Shown in pieces: positions 10,748-22,783 of a stretch of 64,000 nucleotides of DNA. Under the pieces are notes generated by a model. That model searched no databases, was not told where the DNA came from, and saw only the letters and a program-made list of their open reading frames with translations. This DNA comes from Liquidambar formosana (lineage: Eukaryota; Streptophyta; Magnoliopsida; Saxifragales; Altingiaceae). A program made the position numbers and the translations under genes. Numbering within the stretch: position 1 is the stretch's first letter; every line of letters starts with the position of its first letter. The DNA lies in NCBI GenBank assembly GCA_039720395.1, contig CM077827.1:8719991-8783990 (forward strand), in the 5' to 3' direction.

Positions 10748-12207
10748 CTAGATATGGGCACACATGCGTTGCACATGAATATTATTTAAATAAAAAAATT
10801 TAAAAATTCTATATATATATATATATATTGAACATGAAAATATAATTATTTGTTACTTTTGTGTTAATTTAACTTATTAGAATAAACGCTCAACACAATA
10901 GATCAAAATTCCTTCAATTGTTAGGAGTTATGGAAGGAATAAGAAGTTAGCTAGAACACATGCATTGTAATGGAGGTTGTATAGAATTTATGAAGCGAAC
11001 ATAAATCGTGTTATCTTTTTTCCTTCTTTTTTGCTAGAAAATAAACATTCTTAATTGGTTAAATATAAAACATTCTTAATTGGTTAAATATGGGAGGCAA
11101 ATAAATATTTAAAATTTAAAATAAGGATGTAATGGTCAATCAAAAGTGTTTTTAAAGTATAAACTTTTATAGGTAGTATAGATATAATATAATTTAATAT
11201 GTGATACAAGAGCATCTTTGAGGGAGGTAGCAAAAAAAAAAAAAAAAAAAAAAAGTAACAAATCTGTCTTTTGCTACCTTACATGGGTTGTGGCAATTTG
11301 CTACTTTAATTTGAGATGTGCATTCCAAAGGGAAGTAGCAAACATAATTATTTTATTTTTATTTTCTATATTTTATATTTTTGATGCTTTTAAATATTAT
11401 TTAATTTATTTTTTTAATAAGTGAAATTGATCCCTCATAAAATAGTTTTTCTTACTTTTTCTAAAAAAAAATTCTCAATTTTATTTTTATATGGTATTAT
11501 CATCTACATTTTTTTTTCTTCACTTAGAGATTGAAAAGAAAGTGGAGATCAAGATTTTCATTTTATTTTTTTTCCTCATTTCTCTTTTTTTCCTTTTTCT
11601 TTTTCCCCCTCCCTTCCCATCAACAACCAAATTCAAGCAAAATAATAATAATAATTATCATATACATATATGACCCATTCCAACAATTTCCACGTTACAA
11701 TCAAAACACATTCAAGGGTTTTCCTAATCTAGCCACAATCCTCGAAAACAACCACCCCCAACCACAAACAAATTTAGCATTATATGAATTCTCACCAAAT
11801 TTCAAGAAATACATAATAAAAGTATAAAACACTCACGCAACAACCCCTTGAGATTCGGTATCGTCTCCATGATGTGGATATTTGGTTTGTGACTGTGCTG
11901 AGAAGTAGGTGTACCTCTAACAGGCCATTCTCGTTTGCTAGAGAATGAGAGAAAGAGAGAGATACGAAGTCAACGTGTTTTAGGATTATATGTATAGTAT
12001 TAAATGGAGTATTTGATTTAGGGTTTCCTTTGAATTCCTTTTTGTGTTGTATATATTAAGGTATGTGTTTTAGAAATATAGTTTCCATATTGCTATATTT
12101 CCTATATATGCAGAAAGGTGGGTAGTTATGTATTTAAAAATTAAAATAAGGGTATATTAGTCAATCAAAAGTTTTTCTTACATTCATCTTTTTATAGGTA
12201 GTATAGA
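10748..12207 (-). mobile_element. Non-autonomous Helitron, inverted, two 5' termini
   Basis: Minus-strand element: outer 5' end at 12207, inner 5' end at 11182 (complement of CTTTTATAGGTAGTATAGA), 3' CTAG at 10748-10751 preceded by TGTGCAACGCATGTGTG. It is a near-copy of the element at 57954-59360, including the long interior with (A)n, an ATTATTATTATT tract and a segment ending CCATGATGTGGATATTTGG. The conserved open frames (11218-11424, 11531-11827) are low-complexity and shared only because the elements are copies. The interior may include captured host DNA, which I cannot identify. Confidence 0.85.
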
Positions 12208-12380
12208 TATAGATATAGATATTGAAGCTAGAAACCTACAATTTTAGTGTATTTTGGTGGCGATGATGTTGGTTGGTGGGTCGAGTTTGATCCTTCATAA
12301 TTTCCAGTGCCTTCCATTTTCCCGAGGCGAGCAGCTAAGATACTTATATTTTAAATGCGAAAAGAGAAAAGCTCCTCTGA

Positions 12381-13161
12381 ACATGCCATGAACAACAAGA
12401 TAACTAGTTGGTAAATTTTTCTTTTTTTTGGGAAAAAAGAAGGGTCAATTACAAAAAAAAAACCCTCAAATATGGCTTTTTTTTCCGCATAATCCCAAAA
12501 AGAAAAAAATAGTTGCAATGTCTTTAAACAACTTACAAATTTAGCGATTAGCGCAGTCATATAATGCTTCTATATTGCACATCCAAAATAGAAAAAATGC
12601 AACTCAAGAGCATGGAAAAGAACACACCTTTTTAAGCAAATTGAAACATTTTCGTTTTCTTTTCCTTCTAGTTTACAAGATCCAACAAGAGCAATAAGCA
12701 AGCTAGAACATACAATTTGGAAGATACCAAATGGCCACCTTACCTTAACACTCATTTTTGGAAAAATAAAATAAAGACTGTAAATGACAAAAAAGTTCAT
12801 TTAAATGATAGATTTTGAAAAAAAATTATTCTACAAAATTGTTCAAAATGATGTTTTCTAATGAATTATGTGATCAGTTTTCATAAAACTTTTTATAAAT
12901 TTTTATGAAACCTCGATAAGTTTAAATTAAGTGAAAGATAAAGAGCAAATCTTGAAGTACAGGCTCCTTATGCCAATAGGCTAGAGCTAGCCCAGGCCAG
13001 CGTAATTTTGAGCTTTAATTTAATAGCCCAGGCCTGCCTTGAAGAAAATGTGTAAAGCTCAGCCCAATGGCCTACAAACGCATTATAGTTATTGGAAAAT
13101 GAAAATCAACCTGTAGTAAACTAGGATTAAAACACTAGCTTTGTGTTGCCCACCAATCCAA
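12381..13161. repeat. Segment duplicated elsewhere in the window; no gene
   Basis: 12570-12660 resembles 30600-30660 and 54850-54910 (CTCAAGAGCATGGAAAA...ACAC). 12765-12930 is half of a palindromic MITE of the 400-bp family. 12960-13150 is paralogous to 57240-57290 plus 57699-57880. In particular GAGCTTTAATTTAATAGCCC here is the unoccupied site of the MITE at 57299-57698. Confidence 0.75.
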
Positions 13162-13754
13162 TGTTGAATTTCTGGACACACTAAGACAATGAGCTTGGTG
13201 TTGGGCTCCCTCCTTATGGGCTGACCCAACTTTGTTTATGTGGTGTTAACCACTTGAGCCTTGGGTTGATAAAATAAATGAAATCTGGTTGGTGGTAATA
13301 AGGAGGTGAAAAGTCAGATCTATGGACCTCTCTTTGCTCTCACATGTGGGATCTTGTCTTCGCATTTTTGGGTGATATTTTGCAGCAGCTTGCTTGTGGG
13401 TTGTGTGGCTATATTTCCATCATTCTTGGTTGGATTGGGCATTCTTTATTGCAAGCTTGGAGGCTTTTGTTCCCCTAATTTAGTGAGATCTTTCTATTAT
13501 TGTATTTGTTGAAATACATCTAAAGATGTTTGATTGTAATTAAGACTTTGAGTCTCTTGTACTCAACTTTGTTGATAGTGAAAAAAACGACTTCGTTATG
13601 GCCCGTGGACATATCTCAATTTGAGGAAACCATGTAAATCTTGGTGTCCCTATTTTATTTCCTTTGCCTGAGTTATTTATTTGGTATGTCATTTGCCCGT
13701 TTTTATTTATCTTTTTGATTTACACTTTGTGGGAACACAGGTATTTTTCCAACA
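13162..13754 (+). mobile_element. Copia-type LTR, solo or partial
   Basis: Starts TGTTGAATTTCTGG and ends GGTATTTTTCCAACA. Near the 3' end it has GGCCCGTGGACATATC, GAGGAAACCATGTAAATCTTG and GTGGGAACACAGG, phrases typical of plant Copia LTR R/U5 regions. No partner LTR, interior or clear 5-bp duplication was found, so the 5' border is uncertain. Confidence 0.5.
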
Positions 13755-14399
13755 CTTGGAAACAGTTTTACGTTCTTATGGTAAGTAGTGCAAATTTTGA
13801 GATGTCAGTGGTTAGTTGGGTCCAAAGTTCTAATTGAGTTCTAAAAGACTCATCATTGTGTTGATTAGAAGTTTGTTGAGCCTCTGCTTATGACACATGA
13901 TCCAGTGAATAGTAAATTTGGAATATGTCGACATTCGACAGAGATGTCTTGTATAACTTTCTAACTGGGGATATTGGACCCTCTAAAGGCTTTGTTAGTG
14001 TAAACACAGAGAGATTTAGTTTCATTACTGGGGGCATATTGTGTTTCGATTAGGAATTTTGATCTCTCGGGCACATTTAAAAGTTTGCACCGTTCAAAAC
14101 TATTGAGCTCTTGTTCCCGACAGCATGACTCTCCTTGGTCATTGGAGAGCTTGTGAAACATTTGTTTTCTATTTATGCGTACAGCTTACTTTTCATGAAT
14201 TCACTACCACCTGCATTACTGCAGTCCTTGTGAGAAAAAATTTCCCCTGCTCTGGAAATGAAAAAATCCAAGCTCATTTAACAAATCTTTTCCAAAAACT
14301 TGCCTCAACAGCATGACCAATTTAGTCCATGTGCAGCTTGTGAGAAAATTTGCATTCTGTTTTCGTTTTGCATCACGCTTTTCATGAAATTAAGAATCT
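13755..14399. other. No gene supported
   Basis: Unique sequence with a 63-codon open frame at 14125-14316 (ending KIQAHLTNLFQKLASTA) and an overlapping antisense frame. Neither is recognised, and neither has splice context. Confidence 0.4.
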
Positions 14400-16335
14400 A
14401 ATGTCCGCATAGGGTCGTAAAAAAGATGAACATAGAATTGGTGTCTATCTGACCCTTCTTGGTGTCTATCTGACACTTATGTATCTTGCGCGTGGAAGGG
14501 TCAATGATTATTTTATTTTACTTTTTCTCAGAAAATTTTGAGTATTTGACACTTATGTAACTTTCTGAGTATTTTATTTTATTTTTTCTCACAAAATTTT
14601 TGAGTAATTGATAACTTTGTCTCAATCGGATAGTTAATCATAAATATTAATTATCTGGTCTTATTATTATTATTAGTATTATTTGTATTATTTGTGTTTT
14701 TGATGGAAGTCCACTGGTTGATTTTTTGGGTTAGCATCTCGTCAATGATAAATAAAGAATGTGAATGGGTGTTGTTTCCCCTGATGGGTTGAAGATTAAA
14801 GCAGCTACAGAGTGCTCCCTGTAGGCGGGCACAAAGGGGATTAATTACTTGCAAGTTTCTTATGAAACTGGGCCTTTGAGTCTTCGTGCATGTCATTTTG
14901 TTATTTACTAGTGTTTCACTCAACATTAAGTCTCACTCTTTCTTCCTTTCTAAGGCATCTCTATATATATTGTAACAAGAAGAAGAAAGCACAGATGCCA
15001 ATTTAACCGGGCGAAGAAGCAGCTGATCTCTTGCTTTGGCCAGTTTATCCCGCGAAGAAGCAGCTGATCTTTTGCTTTGGGAAGGATCACCTTCAAAGGT
15101 CAGTTATTACTAATTTAGTACTGGAAATGAAAAGAAGAAATGATGGAAAATTTCAAATTTTTTGGTCAAGGTTATGTGCTTCCAGATTGTTGGAAGGTCT
15201 TTATTGTTGTCTTAATTGAACTACTTGCCTAAGTCTTTGGCCTACAGAGGAAATTGTAAATTTTTTGCAAGGGCAGTGCTATTCGCACTCCATTTTCACT
15301 TCCCACACTCTTTGTTGTGTTTGTGAGTGAATAGGGAACATATGAATACATGGGGGAGTGCATGCATCATAAAATTGGGAGTGCTATCACTAAAAGTTCT
15401 ACTCTAATTCAATTTAAAAAATTTTGTGCCCTTTTTTCTTTTACTCTTGCTTTTAACAGCTATATTTTATCCATCCTTGCATGTACTTCTTTTCCTTTCT
15501 TTTTATAACCTAGAGTTCTCTAATCAAGCAACAATGATGTTGTGGATTTAATCATATTGACATCTTGATGACTACATTCTTTCACAAATTCTATTTTCAT
15601 TTCCTCTAGAGAACAAACCTCCTTTTCACTTGTCCGCCTAACAGGAAGAGCGAATGCATCAATAGTTTCATCAATAGATCAACTTGCTTTACCTTCTGTC
15701 AGTTCCACTAACTAGCTAGTCATTTTTGTCGAGTACGGTTTTTTTGCATGTATTTTCTTTTGGTCAAATTTTGGTGACAAGTGTTTTGTTTGCCACTTTG
15801 TTTTGATAAGCATAAAAAAGGGTAGAAGGGAGCAACAAGTTATGGCAACTCTAGCTACTTGGGAGTGGCCATAGTAGCTCCCCTACCTACCAAGGAACTA
15901 ACTAAAGGGGGAGCAATAAAAAGTGGTGGTTTGCCACTTCTTGTTGATGTGCACATTTAATGGTAATGATGGGCAGCCTGATTTGATCCGTCATTCCTGC
16001 TTCACTTTATGCCCTATTGTATATCAGGGCTTGTACATTGCTATATATGGAGTTACCAATGCTTTATTATTTTATATATATTTATAAAATAACAGAAATT
16101 TAAGAAGCAAATTAAATCCCCTTCGTTCAGAAGTTTACATTCTCCCCTAGCTGGAAAGGCTGCCTTTGGACACAATGTCTCCTGTTTATTTAGTAATCTG
16201 GATACGTCATGGGGGGCCTAATCCTACGATGCACTAGCTAACAGGAGACTGATTTGCAATTAGAGTAGTTGTAATAGGAGGGTGGTGGAAGAAAGGACAG
16301 TACTAGTAGTGGTACTAGGAATCTTTGGATTTGGT
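14400..16335. repeat. DUF247 3'-flank unit, copy A
   Basis: A non-coding block lying 3' of DUF247 copy 1. It includes GTGTCTATCTGACCCTTCTT, GGAAGTCCACTGGTTGATTT, an internal pair of GCGAAGAAGCAGCTGAT and TACCAAGGAACTAA, and ends just after the DUF247 stop. Related blocks are at 21157-23234 (B), 31244-32397 (C) and around 53395-54290 (D, partial). The order is conserved, so these are segmental duplicates. The ATT/TTA microsatellite near 14660 differs in length between copies. Confidence 0.8.
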
Positions 16336-16339
16336 ACTC

Positions 16340-19300
16340 TCAAGTAAAAAAAATTTGATAGAGAGAAGAAATGGTCTGGACAATGGTGAGGTAGAAGAGA
16401 AGCAGGTTAATTGGTTCTTGGTTGACGAAATAGTATAGATTCAGGGTAGCCTTCCAAATATTCCACCTGCTCTTGCTGAAATTTCTAATTTCTAAAATTA
16501 CCTCAGGAATGTAGCATTCTTTCAGGCCACGCTTAATCCCAGTGGCTAGCGTGTGGAGATCATTAGTAGCGTCTTCATTGCTCTTTAGAGTTCGAATAAT
16601 CCCTTGTTTTCGGAGTAACTCAATGTCCTTAGGTGAGTTCACAAGGATCTTGAAAAAGAACACTAGAGTTATGAAGTAAGGTGGTGTGCTTTTGTTGCAT
16701 TGTTCATAGGCGATAGCGTTGCGAGATATTATGGACATGGTTTTGCTCACGTGGATATAAGGAATCTCCAACACTTTGTTCACGAATCGAATATCTAGGA
16801 ATGCACCGGTCTTCTTCCTAAATGAAATGCCAGCGCACCTGAGCACCGTAGCATTGCTGAACCAATATGTTTCGGGGAGAATACTATTTTCATCTCCGAA
16901 TGCCAAATTTACTGCGGTGTGTGAAGGGTGGGTTTGGTTTGTGGTGAAGCCAGAATGATACAAAGCAAGTAAATGCATGCCGCGATACTCGCCAATTGCC
17001 TTTTCTTTCCACCAACGACCCCTAGGCTTCAAAAAGTTGATTGCAAGAGCCTTGAATGAAGCCTCCTCCTGATGTGGACCTGTTAACATATACATTCTGT
17101 GGAGCACAAATAGCGGAAGCTGATTCTCCATCATCACTAAATCCAGCCTGATGACTTTGAGCATGAAGCGTGTTAACAAGATGGGATCGTCTACATCACC
17201 CTGGATATTCATCCCAATAGTCAGCTTCTTCCCAAAAATAGTGGATAAACTTGATTTTTTGCATGCAGACTACTTAATCCAACGATGGGTTTTGTAAAAT
17301 ATGAACTGGAGATATGTTATCCAAAAATTTGTGTAAGAATTTGTGTTAAAAATTGTGTATGTGATCCGAATCCTATATATATAATCCTTTTAATATCAAG
17401 AATTGGCTCGAAGCCTTCCTGATGGATGCTATTGAAGAGGTTCTCTTCATTTCATTTTATGAGATGTAGTAATGATTAGTTCTTCTGATCAAACTTTATG
17501 TAGAATCTGAATTGTTGCTTTTACATTTCAGTTTCGATCGAATTGATCTAGAATAGTATGATTTAAGAGAACATTAATTGAAGAAGAGTTGTCTTGGAAA
17601 GGTAAAAATCCAAACGATTGTACCTGTGCAATTGAAGGGACAACATTGAATTAATTTTCTCTATTTTTGCGCAGGTCATTATATTTTTTCCAAAATTTGA
17701 GGAACAAACTACGACCAACAAAATTTTTCTAAGAATTTGATTGATAATTGGGTAATATCTATAGTTTCTTTTCTTTTTTTGCAATTTTGTTCAAAACAAC
17801 TGAGGAGGGCAACCTTAACTAGTTTACGTGATAAGCATTGTATCCTGAAGGTAGAATTTCAAATTAAGAGTCCATCTGCATCAAATATAGTAGAGAAATT
17901 ACTGTCTTGAAGATAGCGTCCTAGTCGTGGCATGCCTAAAATTTATTCTTTTACTACTTTGAGTTTATAACATCAAAATTTTTATAAAATTACATGGGCC
18001 AATCCTCATCTCTCAATTCAAAACCAAACCTATGTGGTCTGTTAACTGACCTAAAGTTGGGTTGAGCATAGCTCTTACATAAATTTGGGCTTTACTTGTT
18101 TATTAATTAATTATTTATTTATTTTTATGAATAGCTATTTTAAGGGGCATAAAGTATTAAATTCAGATATGAATGTAGGAATGTAATTTTTGGCTTCCGT
18201 TTTTTTCTATATATTTGAACCTTTAGTCCAACTAATCGATCTCTTGAAGTGAAGATAACATAGATAAGATCACTACATACTCTGTGTAAGTTAATGCTTA
18301 AGATAAACTTGATTGGTAGTTAGCCCCAAGAGGGATTAAGAAATCGAATTTAAGACCTTTTACTTCTTGAAGCGTAAATCTCAAATACTACTAGTCCACC
18401 TCTTGAGGTTCTACATATTTTTTAGTTAGTATGCTTCTTGAAGATTTTTATGGAATATGCATCAAGTATATGTTTGTTATTTTTATTTGATTTTTCAAAA
18501 TTACCTAAATAGTTGCTGTGATCCGTTTCCTACTTCACGTGATCTGACTTTAATAAATTTACTAAAATATTTCTATGTCAAAATTGCACGAAATTTTCGG
18601 AACAAATCATTTTCCTTCTTTAGTCTAGTTTTGATACAAAATATATCACGATTCAGACTTTTCGGATGGTAAAATGCAGGGGCGGATGCACTAAGGTGCA
18701 TCTGCCCTCACGTGCAACCACTCAAATTTGAAAAAAAAAAAATTGAATGAGTAATTTTATTTAAATTTACTTAAGTGCTTTAGCCCTCATTGAGAAAAAA
18801 TGATTAATTTTGATTAAATTTTGTTAAATTTTGATTAATTTTGGTTAAATTTACTAATGTACACCATTTTTTGTAGATTATATAAAGTTGGGTTTAATTT
18901 ATGAATTGGTTTTTATGGCATGCTTGTTAGTTTTATATATTATTTCATAACTTCTATTCAGTCATGTCAATGTTAATGTGTGGTCCTTCAACTTTTCTAC
19001 TTTTCCCATCTTGTTGAGACCTTGTCCTATATAAAATAAATGGGTATAGGAATGTTGGGAGTAGTATATAAGGTTCCGCATTTCTAAAAGTCGCTTACGC
19101 ATTTTAAAATATGGCATGCCTATCGTTTTATGTCATTTCACGACTTCAAGTCAATCATGTGGATATGTAATCCCCCTACCTTTCTCTCTTTCCTATTTAA
19201 CTCTTAGAAGCAAAATATATATATTAAAAAAAAATATAAAACGTGCAACCACTGAGAAAATTTTCTGGATCCGCCCTTGGTAAAATGCTATATATAACAC

Positions 19301-20052
19301 CTTATGTGCAGCATCAAAATACAGTAACTTATGTGACACTATGTGAATGGACCAAAACTCTTTTAATTTCTTTAATAGATCCATATTTTTACTAATGTGG
19401 GTTGGTGCTGCACAGTAGTGCTGTACGAAGAGTGTTTTGTGTATATAGCAGTGCCCTTTGCAGCGTTATATAGGTATTTTGCAGATGTTTAACAAACATT
19501 AATTGGGACGTTGAAAGACAAAAGAAAAGAATTTTATGGTACCTTGTGGAACAATCGTAGGAGCTCAACAATGAAGCAAGCGTCAAGTAGCATCATCTGC
19601 ACAAACTCATCGCTGCTCAAAGCATCAAATTTCTCCGTGTAGCATTCTCTGGTTCTCGCCTCCAATTCCTTCATGGCTCTTTCAAGGCCATCCAACGTCA
19701 CATTTTGCACTCGCCAATTCTGCACTGAACTGTCAACGGTGTTGGTTTTGTGAGTCATGGGGTCCAAAATGCCATCGAGGAATCGCAGTTTGTGTTGTTC
19801 CATGGCTTGCAACTTTGGATTGTTACGATGAAATGGGCCTATGGAGACAATCTCTGGGATGTAGTTATCTTCATCAATTTTGCGCATGCTTGGGGGAACT
19901 CGGGATATAGTACATCTTTCACTTTCGCCAGAGTTTTGAAGATGCTCTGCCCGTAGATGATTGCGTACGTCAGTGACCCATTGCGGTGGTGATGATGTTG
20001 GTGGGTGGGTCGAGCTTGATCCTTCCCCATGATTTGCAGTGTTAGGTTCCAT
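16340..20052 (-). CDS. DUF247 (UPF0481) membrane protein, intact copy 1
   Basis: Two-exon gene. Exon 1 is 20052-19543 (170 codons) with donor CACAAG|GTACC. Exon 2 is 17227-16340 with acceptor TTGGGAAG|AAGCTG, phase 0, giving about 465 residues, normal for the family. Exon 1 carries ISRVPPSMR, IVSIGPFHRNNPKLQAMEQHK (residues near 48-90) and LSSDEFVQMMLLDACFIVEL (near 145-165). Exon 2 carries MMENQLPLFVL, RCAGISFRKK, FVNKVLEIP and RNAIAYEQC. The C-terminal tail (PINLLLFYLTIVQTISSLYQ) is hydrophobic and fits the single C-terminal membrane segment usual in DUF247 proteins. The biochemical function of the family is unknown; two grass members are self-incompatibility determinants, which does not establish a role here. 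The intron (2315 bp) contains a hAT element. I see no frameshift or stop, but expression is unproven. Confidence 0.85.
18677..19279. mobile_element. hAT non-autonomous element in DUF247 intron
   Basis: A 603-bp element with ends CAGGGGCGGATGC and GGATCCGCCCTTG, flanked by the 8-bp duplication GTAAAATG (18669-18676 and 19280-19287). DUF247 copy 3 retains the empty site as GTGAAATGCTATAC near 41006-41019. The interior has no transposase. The insertion therefore postdates the duplication separating copies 1 and 3. Confidence 0.9.
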
Positions 20053-20640
20053 TAATTTTCCTGAGAAAGATCAGCTAAGCTATATTTAGATTTAAATGCA
20101 AAGAGAGAAAAACTTCCACTGAATTATATGATTTCAACATTGAGGATCGGATTTCACTCATAAACACCAATTTTCTTCTTTAATACTTCATGTAAAAACT
20201 CCATACCCCACCCAGACGGAGCTAGGAGTCTAGGACACAGAAAACAATAAGAAGAAAAAAGTAGTAATAATAACATGAAGTTAGAAAGAGCATACCAGAT
20301 ATGTGAAGAGCTTTTCCCACAATTCTAACCAATCTCATAAGAAGAAGAATCCACCACAGGAAGCCTGTTTATGAAGCATGGGAGATGGCCATTATATATT
20401 CATAACTTCCGTTGTGATAATGTATATTTCATGTTTTAAAAAAGTAGACCTGAAGACCCAAGTCTTTTTTTTTTGTGATAAATCTACGAAGACAGATGTC
20501 AAGCTATATTTTATCATGTACTTAAAAATAAATTTCGAAGACTGTGATAAGGTAGAACAGTACAATATTGACGGTCTCCTCCATGACAGATAGGAATAAC
20601 GGTATCTCATTTGTAATTTTGTATGAGAGAAGGAATCCAA
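20053..20640 (-). promoter_or_regulatory. Upstream region of DUF247 copy 1
   Basis: About 590 bp 5' of the start codon, conserved with the region 41779-42205 upstream of copy 3 (shared GATTTCAACATTGAGGATCGG and CATACCAGATATG). It probably holds the 5' UTR and promoter. I cannot place a TATA box or transcription start with confidence. Confidence 0.5.
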
Positions 20641-21156
20641 TCATTTATTTATAGAAACTAGTGATAACACGTGGGTCATAAGTGAATTATGTATAATTTC
20701 GTCAAATTATTAAAAATAATTTATTTGAAAAAAGTCATTATCATCAAGTTTTGTTATATTTTGATTTTTAAATCATTAGTACAAACACATAAAGAATCAA
20801 TAAAAATAAATAAAAAGACGTAAAGAGTGCGTGCTCTGTAGTTTTAGGAACCTTAGAAAATGGAACGTAGTATTCCAATTGGTGCATTGGCTATCCTTGG
20901 CTTCTTTCCCCCCTTTTCTTTTTTTCTTTTTAATTTTTTCAATCAAGGCCATTTGTAGTTTTAGTTATAGGTTTTTTTTTCTAAACCTTCTTTCCCTTGG
21001 TGTTTAATCCTACTTTTTTCACTAATGCTTGCCAAGGTGTCAAGCTTTTAATGTTGATGTTTTCATCATTTTTTTTGTTGTACTGAATATCTGGAGATTC
21101 ATCAAACTTATATAGTTTGTTTATTTATTTATTTATTTATTACTTTCATGCTGAGT
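20641..21156. other. No gene seen
   Basis: AT-rich spacer with a T-rich tract near 20905-20985. ACTAGTGATAACACGTGGGTC at about 20656 resembles an inverted Helitron 3' end, but no matching 5' end was found. Confidence 0.4.
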
Positions 21157-21624
21157 GTCTATCTGACCCTTCTTGGTGTCGATCTGACACTTATGTATCT
21201 TGCGCGTGGAAGGGCCAAGTCACCACTTTTTGAGTATTTTATGCGTTTTTTTTTTCTTTCTCAGAATTTTTTTGAGTAATTGATAAGTTTGTCTCAACCG
21301 GATAGTCAATCATAAATGTTATCTGGTATATATTGTTGTTATTATTATTTGTGTTTTTTGATGGAAGTCCACTGGTTGATTTTTTGGGTTAGCATCTCGT
21401 CCATGATAAATAAGTAAAGAATGTGAACTCCCCTACCTACCAACTCTTTGTTACAGGAGGGAGTGCAGGCATCGGAAAAGTGGGAGTGCTATCACTAAAA
21501 GTAACTCCCTGACCTACCAAGGAACTAATGACATGAGGAGTCCACTAAAGGGGAGCCGCGTAAAAGGTAGTGGTTTGCCACTTCTTCTTGATGTGCAAAT
21601 TTAATAGTTATGATGGGCACAACC

Positions 21625-22419
21625 AGCGCTGACCCGGACTATAATTTTTCAATATGGTCGCTTAGGGCATCACTTTTTTGGGTGAAAAAAATGGATTCCA
21701 ACACCAAATGTAATAACTGTGATTGGGTTAGACCAAGAGAAAAAAAAAAATGTAATGATTGTGAAGAAGGCCCAAAGTCAAATCTAAGGGCCCAAGTTTA
21801 GCCCAAAGAATAAGTTTAAAACCCAAACAAAAATTAAAAGGCATTACTTAAACAAATCTGAGATGGGATCAGATCTAAAAAGTGGAATTAGATCTAAAAA
21901 GTCAAAACCGAAAAAAAAAATATCTATCTTCTCTCTCTCAATCTTTCACTCCCCTTATGGTCAACCATGTCACAAGAGCGATCGTCTGAGTTAACTATGT
22001 TATCCAAAAGGATATGGTAAAAGAACTTGATTGTGTAAGCTTGATTAGTAATTTTGCAGCTCAAAATGCGAGAAGAGTAATATTTAAGTGGTACTTCGAT
22101 GCGTTGGGTTTTTTGTTTTTTGGTATTATAACTTTAGATTTTGTTTTGTGTATTTTTCTTATTATAACAATGAATTTTGCTAAGTTATGAAGCAAGAAGT
22201 ATGAATTATAGCTTTTGAAGTTCTTGTAATGATTTTTTGTTACCTTCATTTATATAAGCAAATATTAGTAACTATATAGGCAAGAAAACTTTGAGTTGAT
22301 ACTAGAAAAAAAAAATTTTGAGTACATAGAAATGCTTTTCTTGTGGTGTGTGAATAAGTATAAAGGGCCTCATTTTTTGAGTTCGCTTGGGGCCTCCAAA
22401 AAGTCAAGGCCGGCCCTAG
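21625..22419. mobile_element. hAT-like element, 8-bp TSD
   Basis: A 795-bp insertion with GCACAACC on both sides (21617-21624, 22420-22427). Flank unit A at about 15965 has an uninterrupted GATGGGCAGCCTGATTTG. The right end, GGCCGGCCCTAG, is a common hAT-type terminus; the left end AGCGCTGACCCGGA is a diverged partner. The short Cys-containing open frame at 21610-21801 straddles the border and is not a gene. Confidence 0.75.
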
Positions 22420-22783
22420 GCACAACCTGATTTGATCTATCAAATCTTACTTCACTATATGCCCTATTTGTATAGAGAAAAACTTATATGTAATTGTGAT
22501 ATAACTTATGTGGTACAAAAAGCCAATTGGAGTAAAGCGAAATGGAATTGTCATAATACTTTTTGCTCCCACAATCCCATTTTGCTTCCCTCTCATTGAC
22601 TCGTAACACCACGTAGCCGTGTCACAATTACATGGAAGACTTACTCGTATTGTATATCAACGCGTTAGCATTATTATGGAATTACCAATGCTTTATTATT
22701 TTATATATATTTATAAAATAACAGAAATTTCATAAGCAAATTCCCTTCATACAGAAGTTTACATTCTCCTTAGCTGGTAAGGG

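Larger units (their letters stand above)
9310..12380 (-). pseudogene. DUF247 (UPF0481) relic, copy 0, split by TEs
   Basis: Two blocks match the intact paralogue at 16340-20052. About 12243-12380 matches its start-codon region and 5' UTR; the start context is GGAAAATGGAAGG and only about 22 codons of exon 1 survive. About 9310-9563 plus 9782-9868 matches the beginning of exon 2 (the segment around the ENQLP and GPH motifs), with many substitutions and stops. Between the blocks lie two convergent Helitrons. A 218-bp MITE also splits the exon-2 block, and removing it restores collinearity with the paralogue. The rest of exon 1, the intron and the C-terminal half are missing. This is a dead gene. 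The 5' UTR is closer to that of copy 2 (shared AACATGCCATGAACAACAAG-like phrase) than to copy 1. Confidence 0.8.

Noticed and set aside
11218..11827. Open frames conserved with 58349-58924
   Set aside because: Both pairs lie inside copies of the same Helitron and encode low-complexity Lys/Phe runs; conservation is due to recent transposition, not selection.
16776..16958. Plus-strand frame over DUF247 exon 2, repeated at 23614-23853
   Set aside because: Antisense shadow of the conserved exon-2 coding sequence.
19750..19956. Plus-strand frame MSHGVQNAIEESQF, repeated at 27565-27771
   Set aside because: Antisense shadow of DUF247 exon 1 in copies 1 and 2.
20656..20680. Inverted Helitron 3' end (ACTAGTGATAACACGTGGGTC)
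   Set aside because: No hairpin of the expected form and no 5' terminus found on the matching side.
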